Origin: Patiria pectinifera
Lineage: Eukaryota; Echinodermata; Asteroidea; Valvatida; Asterinidae
Assembly: GCA_029964075.1 (NCBI GenBank)
Contig: CM057149.1
Span: 28,720,197-28,784,196 of the forward strand
Direction of reading: 5' to 3'
Length of the DNA: 64,000 nucleotides
Positions 58,224 through 64,000 of the stretch are shown here, in pieces. The position numbers and the translations under genes were made by a program. The notes under the pieces were generated by a model that worked only from the letters and a program-made list of their open reading frames with translations, had not been told where the DNA came from and ran no database searches. Every line of letters begins with the position of its first letter. Position 1 is the first letter of the stretch.

Positions 58224-59231
58224 CTACTGCACCGTCGTATTTACCGTTTGAAGGGTGATACGAGGCTGGCTGGGGGCGCCACCGTGACGTCCGGATTCCT
58301 CCCACCGTGTGTTGCGGCAGAAGACCTGGCGTAGCCCCGCCTGGAAGGAGCGGTACTTCAACGCGTAGATCACGGGGTTCACGCACGAGTTGGCCGCCAC
58401 GAAGGCCAGGGACACGACGTGGAGTGGCCCGCCCATGGCTTTGAACCAGCCGAAGTTGAAGAGAAAGAAGATGATCTCGTTGGGCGACCAACAGATGACG
58501 TAGGCCACGAAGACGATGAGCAGGGCCTTGAACGTGTTGCGTCGTGCCTTCATGAGAGACCCGTCTTGTGTCTCCTGCTGCGATGGCCCGGCCCTAGCGG
58601 ATCCTTCAGGTGCACGGGGACGGGGCTGAGGGGCGATTTTCATGGCGTTTCTCTTCAGCGTCACGGCAATGTGGATGTAAGCAACCAGCATGATAATCAG
58701 CGGCATGAAGAACTGAAGCATGAAGACCAAGGCCCCGAAGATTTCAGAGCCGGGGATGGCATTGTCCACGCACTTATCCCCCTGGTTGATGACGGTGAAG
58801 GCGGCATAGGTCCCCACGGTGCTGCCAAACACCCAGACAAACACGATGGCAAGGGTAGCCTGGACACGGCCGAACAGGGCCTGGTAGCGGAAAGGAAACA
58901 CGATGGCGAAGTAACGCTCTAGTGTCAGCACCATCAAGTTGAAGGTGGAGGTGCTCAAGAAAAACCAGAGGGCAAAGGTTGAGGTCCAGAGCCGGCAGAT
59001 GAGTATCCCAGCCGCGCCCGTCGGGTAAGAGACGGGCAAGGGGATGTTAGCACTCAGGAGGAACACTGCAGAGGCAAGGCAGTCAACCACTGCTTGGTTG
59101 AAGATGAAAACATTGGTTAAGGTGTGCAGAGATTTCACCCTGTAGACCACAAGGCAGACGATGGTGTTACCGACTATACCCAGGACACCCACAACGGTTT
59201 GCACCACTCGCAGAAAAACCTCCAAAGCCAT
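58224..59231 (-). CDS. rhodopsin-class (class A) GPCR, orphan
   Basis: Seven-transmembrane receptor of 335 aa in one exon. The frame is open to 59306, but its first codon there is GTG; the ATG at 59231 (AAGATGG, good Kozak context) is the likely start. Numbering from the GTG, class A landmarks are all present: Asn47 (TM1 GN), Asp75 (TM2), Cys104-Cys179 (extracellular disulfide), E130-R131-Y132 (DRY variant), Trp158, Pro202, C272-W273-S274-P275 (TM6) and N310-P311-V-I-Y314 (TM7). Cys330 could be palmitoylated. The extracellular N-terminus is only about six residues, with no sequon or signal peptide. Ligand unknown; peptide-receptor-like in general style (inference). Confidence 0.9.
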   Translation of the reverse strand: MALEVFLRVVQTVVGVLGIVGNTIVCLVVYRVKSLHTLTNVFIFNQAVVDCLASAVFLLSANIPLPVSYPTGAAGILICRLWTSTFALWFFLSTSTFNLMVLTLERYFAIVFPFRYQALFGRVQATLAIVFVWVFGSTVGTYAAFTVINQGDKCVDNAIPGSEIFGALVFMLQFFMPLIIMLVAYIHIAVTLKRNAMKIAPQPRPRAPEGSARAGPSQQETQDGSLMKARRNTFKALLIVFVAYVICWSPNEIIFFLFNFGWFKAMGGPLHVVSLAFVAANSCVNPVIYALKYRSFQAGLRQVFCRNTRWEESGRHGGAPSQPRITLQTVNTTVQ

Positions 59232-60133
59232 CTTAAAATCTATCAAATGATGAACGAGTAGCAGAATAATCAACTGTTCTTTGTCTGCTGTCGTAAGACG
59301 TCTCACCCTCTGTTACAAATTCACTCAAACTACAGTTAAGTGACAAGTCACAGAAATACGTTGCAGTTATTAGATTTTGATGCTGTTACTGAATAGTCGC
59401 TGGGAGAGTCCTGGTGTACATACTAACCGATCCCCGTGCATTTAACTCGCAAAGAGGACTGTTTTCCCGAGCGGCTCGGGTCCAAACGTCTTCTCTTTCA
59501 CCGTTTGCCACACAACAGATGCTATAGCAGCAGAATAAACGGTGATATTCTGGCTTTGTGACTATTTTGTTTTTAGATTGAAGCTGCCTTTAGAACCAAT
59601 CAGGTTGCTCGGTTAATATTTTTCGAGTTTGCTGCTGCTGTGATGCATCTGTAATCTTGTTTTTGCGCAAGCGTTGGCGGTGACTTAAAAGTGATTAGTT
59701 GTGTGCGTAAATAGACCCAAATTCATACAAATTTGTCACGAGCACAAAGTGAGCACGATTACATTCCTGACATGCTGACATAACTTGTAATTGAGCAGAC
59801 GGTATACACTAAATACGGCCGAACATTAACAAAAAGCTTTATGAGCGTACATTGTTGTCTATATGTAAATACATCTCTCATACATTATGGATTTCAATAT
59901 ATGTACCATACAGAAGAGTGTTTTCGATTTAGAAGATGAGCTTTAATGACGGGGAGGCTTCACTTTATAATCTTAATGGATATTTTTTTTCAAAAATGGA
60001 TTGTCTACGAAAAACAGGTTATGAAACTGAAAAGGATATAGGCCCCTCAAAAGATTGTCTGAGAATGATTAACCACGTCAAACAAAACAAAAAGAACGAA
60101 CGAAATGTATGAATTTTAACTTAATAATGAAGG

Positions 60134-60243
60134 GTTTGCGGAAACACCATGTGCGAATAATTTCTCAACTAAGAGAATGGTTCTGAAGAGAACCAGAGGT
60201 ATAAACTCGACGTTCCGGTCAGTATGCTCTGACCGTCTTCAGG
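60134..60243 (-). repeat. dispersed repeat with hammerhead-like hairpin, copy 2
   Basis: Matches 20324-20432 over its whole length. Minus strand: CTGAAGA, stem CGGTCA/TGACCG with loop GAGCATAC, then GAACGTC. Confidence 0.6.
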
Positions 60244-61340
60244 AGACTTATTGATTTCATAAGACATTTCGAACCGTCAGGGGCGGGTCCAGGAATGTTA
60301 GGGGGGGGGGTCGTCAGCAATCATTGCTGAATTGTAGACAGGTTTTTTGGTCCGCACACTTGGCTCCGAAATCAATAGGTGGGGGGGGGGGGGGAGTACC
60401 ATATTTTCAATCGGGGCGCAGTTAAAATCCGACGATTATTAATACGATATAACAGAATAATGTAAAAATACACTCAAACCAAACTGGCTATGTCCGTATT
60501 TTGTGCACAGGCATTTTTATAACCCCCCCTCCCCCGGATCCGCGCCTTATCGTGTAACTGTGTTTTTAGAAAATAAAATAAAGATCGGACCAAAAGGCAG
60601 TGGTACCTTCTGATGACGCTCGATATCAGCAACCACTTTACCTATAGGCCTATGTGCAAACGTCATTAGGGAATTTGACGATATTTGCCTCCTAAACCCG
60701 GCTTGACTATTAAGTAAGAATATGAAAGTAGGCATCAAAATAAGCAGCGTCTGAACTGGTCAGTTTGCAATGCATTTTCTTTTGACTTAAGAATTAAAGC
60801 ACGTACTCGACCTTTCACGAATCCCCAAGGCCAGCTTCTTAGCCACACAATTTACAATAATATCAAACCCCAACGCTTTTAGCCCAGGATTGGTATTCCT
60901 CGTTTACGTGATATGCAACGAGGTCATGTCATTTACCATTGAGTACCAAACCTATGTCGTTTTATTGGCTTAATATTTTACTACAAAGCTACTTTTGTAT
61001 CATTACGTTTTAGAATAAATTGTAAAACTATATATTAAATTTAAAAAAAACAAAAAACATACCAACCACACACACAATATTGCCTAAGTCGACGAAATAA
61101 CGTGTTGTATACTGTCAATGTCTCTCTTAAATGAGAGTTTTCTGGCTTCTCGCTTGAGAGTTTTGAGCAATTACAGGTCCCAACTTTCTTTGTTTTCGTC
61201 GAACATCTTTCATGTGGATTGAATGTCTTGTTCCAATGCTTATTTTGTTATAACTACCGTTATAATAAACAAAATTTAAATGCGCCCTAACCCAATATTC
61301 CCTTATCTTTTTTTTCCCCACAAGTTTCGGTATGTTTACT

Positions 61341-61761
61341 ATTTAGACCAAGAGCAACAAATATAACCCGGTTGCGACGGTAAAATTTTTACCTCTAAAG
61401 AGGGATGTGACATTAGGGAGAACATGAAAATGTCTCCCTAATATCCGATGTCTCCCTATGATCCAAAGAATGACAATTACATGTCTCCCAAAGGTACCCG
61501 ATTTAGTCGTATAACTAATAGTGTTTTGATTCATGGACTATAAAAAAATAATGGACTATTTAGACCACGAGCAACAAATTGCGACGGTAAAATTTTACCT
61601 CTAAAGAGGGCTGTGACATTAGGGAACCATGAAAATGTCTCCCTAATATCCGATGTCTCCCTATGATCCAAAGAATGACAATTACATGTCTCCCAAAGGT
61701 ACCCGATTTAGTCGTATAACTAATAGTGTTTGGATTCATGGACTATAAAAAATAATGGACT
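61341..61761. repeat. tandem dimer of about 210 bp
   Basis: 61341-61556 and 61557-61761 are direct repeats beginning TATTTAGACCA-GAGCAACAA and ending AATAATGGAC. The second copy lacks an 11-bp segment. Contains the short hairpin GGTAAAATTTTTACC. Confidence 0.85.
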
Positions 61762-64000
61762 ATAGTCACTACCTTATTAATATACATACCTCGGGTATGC
61801 AATATTAAAACGCCAATAATTGCATTGAAATAGGGAACAAACTCAATTTTCCGGCCCCTTTTCCATCGGCCTTTTTCTGCCCCAATGCGACCCACATGGC
61901 AAAGAGTCGTTAAAAGTCCAAGATCCTGTCTTTTAAAAGGGCTTTATTAAATTCGCCCAAGATGGACCAAACGTTGATCGTCTCTTACAGACATTTTTCA
62001 CAAGGGAACTTACGTGCATGTCATGTTTCACGGCACTCAAATTCAAGGTACGTATTTTCAAGAAACGAAACTCGCGACAAAAGACCTTATTCAGGAGGAA
62101 TCCATTTTGATCGTGCTCCCTGAATGTATTTTATCAATTGAAAACTGATGAATGGGATGGTGGCAGACTATTTAGCGTTCCTAAACACATTGTCATTTTT
62201 AAAAAAAATATTGCTTAAAATATTAGGGTATTATAATTATGCTTAATCAGAAATATTAAATTATTCATCAGTACAGACTAATGTTAAACTTTATTTCGTT
62301 GCTTTTGTTTCCGAGTGTTCACAAGTTGAAAAAAAAAGAAGATTTAACCTCGCTTTCAATTTGATATGGCCAACATGTGAATAAAGCCTATTCGGCGGCT
62401 TCGATGATTACCAGTTTGCGATTTTAATGATTTCAGTGACTTTTTTCATGCAGACAGTCACGCATAAACCAAAATTGTTTCCTTAAAATTCTGACAACGA
62501 AGACGAATTTCGTCAATACTGCGTGTGCAGCGGTCGGATGGCAAAAGAAATGATCGGAGTGCAATCGTACAAAAATTCTGACGTTCAAATGCTCAGGATA
62601 CATACTGAAGAAACGATCCCAGAAGGAGATGGTATTGCCCAAAATGAAATAAAAATTCAAAACGAAAACTTCCCCTCATTTTATCCAAACAATTCAAAGT
62701 GAAAACAAAACAGCTGTCCAATCGTATGGAGACCAAAAAACCGACAAGCTTAAGACATGAAAGCAAATGTTTATCAGCTTTTTTTTGGATAATTATTCTG
62801 TTCATGAAATTTCTTGAAATGCGTGAAGTGCTATTATGTCCATTTAGAGAAACTGACAAGCGGGGGAATCCAGCTTTTGGGGGTGGGCGAATTCAGACTT
62901 TACTGTGTTGACGTCTGAACCGTCTTAAAACCGTCTTAACTGTTTGATTTCTAGTTTAATATGACGCCATCAAAATGCCGTCGGTGACCCCCGGCCCGCC
63001 CCCTTTCCTCGCTGGGGTGATCTAATTGTAAGCCCTAGACCCGGGGCCTGTGTGAAACAAAATATTTCCCCAGAGTCTATTTGAGGGACTATAGACATGG
63101 TGTTACTGATGAAACTAAACACGATATTACGGTTCGTCGTCCCGATGAATTGAGAAACGCACTCAGTGTTCATGTATTATTACAATGAATCAGCTAAGTT
63201 TTTTTTTTATTGAACACCGTTCACTTTGTTTCAATGTCCGATTCCAATAATTGTTTTGTAATACATGTAACAACGCAATAATTGAACTAAAGAGTTCAGT
63301 TTACAATTAATAAAAACATGAATTTTTATGACCAAATTCTGTTGGGTTTAATAATGTTATGTCAGAGAAAAATATCAAATGATTCTTATCATTTTTATTT
63401 TACTGAGATCTTCAACTAACAGTCAATGTTTCCTTTACAATGTGTGTATTACACTCAAAAGGTGGCAGATTTGACCCGTCATCAGGGTCCAATCAGGTCC
63501 GACAATTTTTCGGGTCAAAAATTACAATTTGGTGAGTCATTTTGACTGGGAAAATATCATTTTGACCTGGTAAAGAGTAATAACTTTTGACCCAGAAAGT
63601 GTCAGGCCCCATGGGACCCAGATTCCAGGTCAAGTACGTATGAACTCGGACTTTTTAGAGTGACACCAAAAACAATATACGCAGTTAAATTACTTAAAGA
63701 TTCAAAAGTTCTCCAGTTTTATATAATACGTATTTTGCTGTGCCTTTTCTTTTAAAAGTTATATAATGACAATAAAAAAGGGATATAACAATCAAATGTA
63801 TCAATACTTCATCCACTGCCAGAGTGTAGATAATATATATAGAGGATGAATTCCCGCCGGTTTACAACACATAAGTCATGAAATGCATTTATTTTGAAAC
63901 CTGCCAGAACTATCTAAAACAAAGCAATGTTATTTTTTTTGAGTTTTTATCATAACACACAATCTGTCTGACATATATGTCCATTCATTTTGTATCTAGA

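Larger units (their letters stand above)
59232..64000. other. no supported gene upstream of the GPCR
   Basis: Non-coding as far as I can tell. The GPCR promoter or 5' exon should be near 59232-59600; no TATA was identified. G-rich tracts at 60301 and 60380 belong to a degraded hAT-like element. Confidence 0.5.

Noticed and set aside
60282..60550. hAT-like element with GGGGCGGGTCC and GGATCCGCGCC ends
   Set aside because: Termini resemble hAT ends, but no matching 8-bp duplication was found; too degraded to delimit.

Overview
The window is animal (metazoan) genomic DNA. Genes are split by many GT-AG introns, introns are packed with transposons and microsatellites, and one 500-N scaffold gap is present. 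The proteins (a sulfonylurea-receptor-type ABCC transporter and a rhodopsin-class GPCR) and the transposon mix (Ty3/gypsy, GIY-YIG retroelement 3' ends, hAT, Tc1/mariner, TTAA-target and tRNA-SINE types) fit a marine invertebrate deuterostome, most likely an echinoderm. The species cannot be fixed from sequence alone.

Layout. 1-3380: minus-strand Ty3/gypsy-type LTR retrotransposon (5' LTR, gag, start of pol) running off the left edge. 3534-38724: minus-strand gene for a SUR-type ABCC protein (ABCC8/ABCC9 family). I reconstructed 26 exons by hand. They run from the TMD0 start codon at 38724 to the NBD2 Walker A exon at 3534-3612; the rest of NBD2 lies beyond the retrotransposon, outside the window. 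Exon phases join without a break, except that the donor of exon 2 is uncertain. The introns hold at least a dozen recognisable elements, several with intact target-site duplications (TSDs). 38725-41942: intergenic, with hAT and 3-bp-TSD MITEs. 41943-43493: last coding exon of an unrecognised minus-strand gene encoding a disordered Ser/Thr/Arg-rich protein. 43494-50125: no gene that I can support, and the N gap (47704-48203). 50126-54780: tandem repeat of about 1.4 kb carrying regularly spaced TGACGTCA sites, its first copy split by a 1.76-kb insert. 54780-58223: LINE, tRNA-like and foldback remnants. 58224-59231: single-exon orphan class A GPCR, minus strand. 59232-64000: no supported gene; a tandem dimer and a dispersed repeat.

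SUR proteins are regulatory subunits that pair with Kir6 inward rectifiers to make ATP-sensitive potassium channels. No Kir6 gene is visible here, unlike the ABCC8-KCNJ11 and ABCC9-KCNJ8 pairs of vertebrates. The GPCR and the disordered-protein gene have no visible functional link to it.

The most unusual items are: the CRE/ETS-bearing repeat with near-nucleosome-length spacing; a likely GC-AG intron in the SUR gene; a MITE end that appears to supply the branch point of a SUR exon; a nested TTAA-target insertion inside a mariner-type foldback element; a foldback made of two retroelement 3' ends; and hammerhead-like hairpins in dispersed repeats. All splice sites, TSDs and homologies were read by eye, without database searches.
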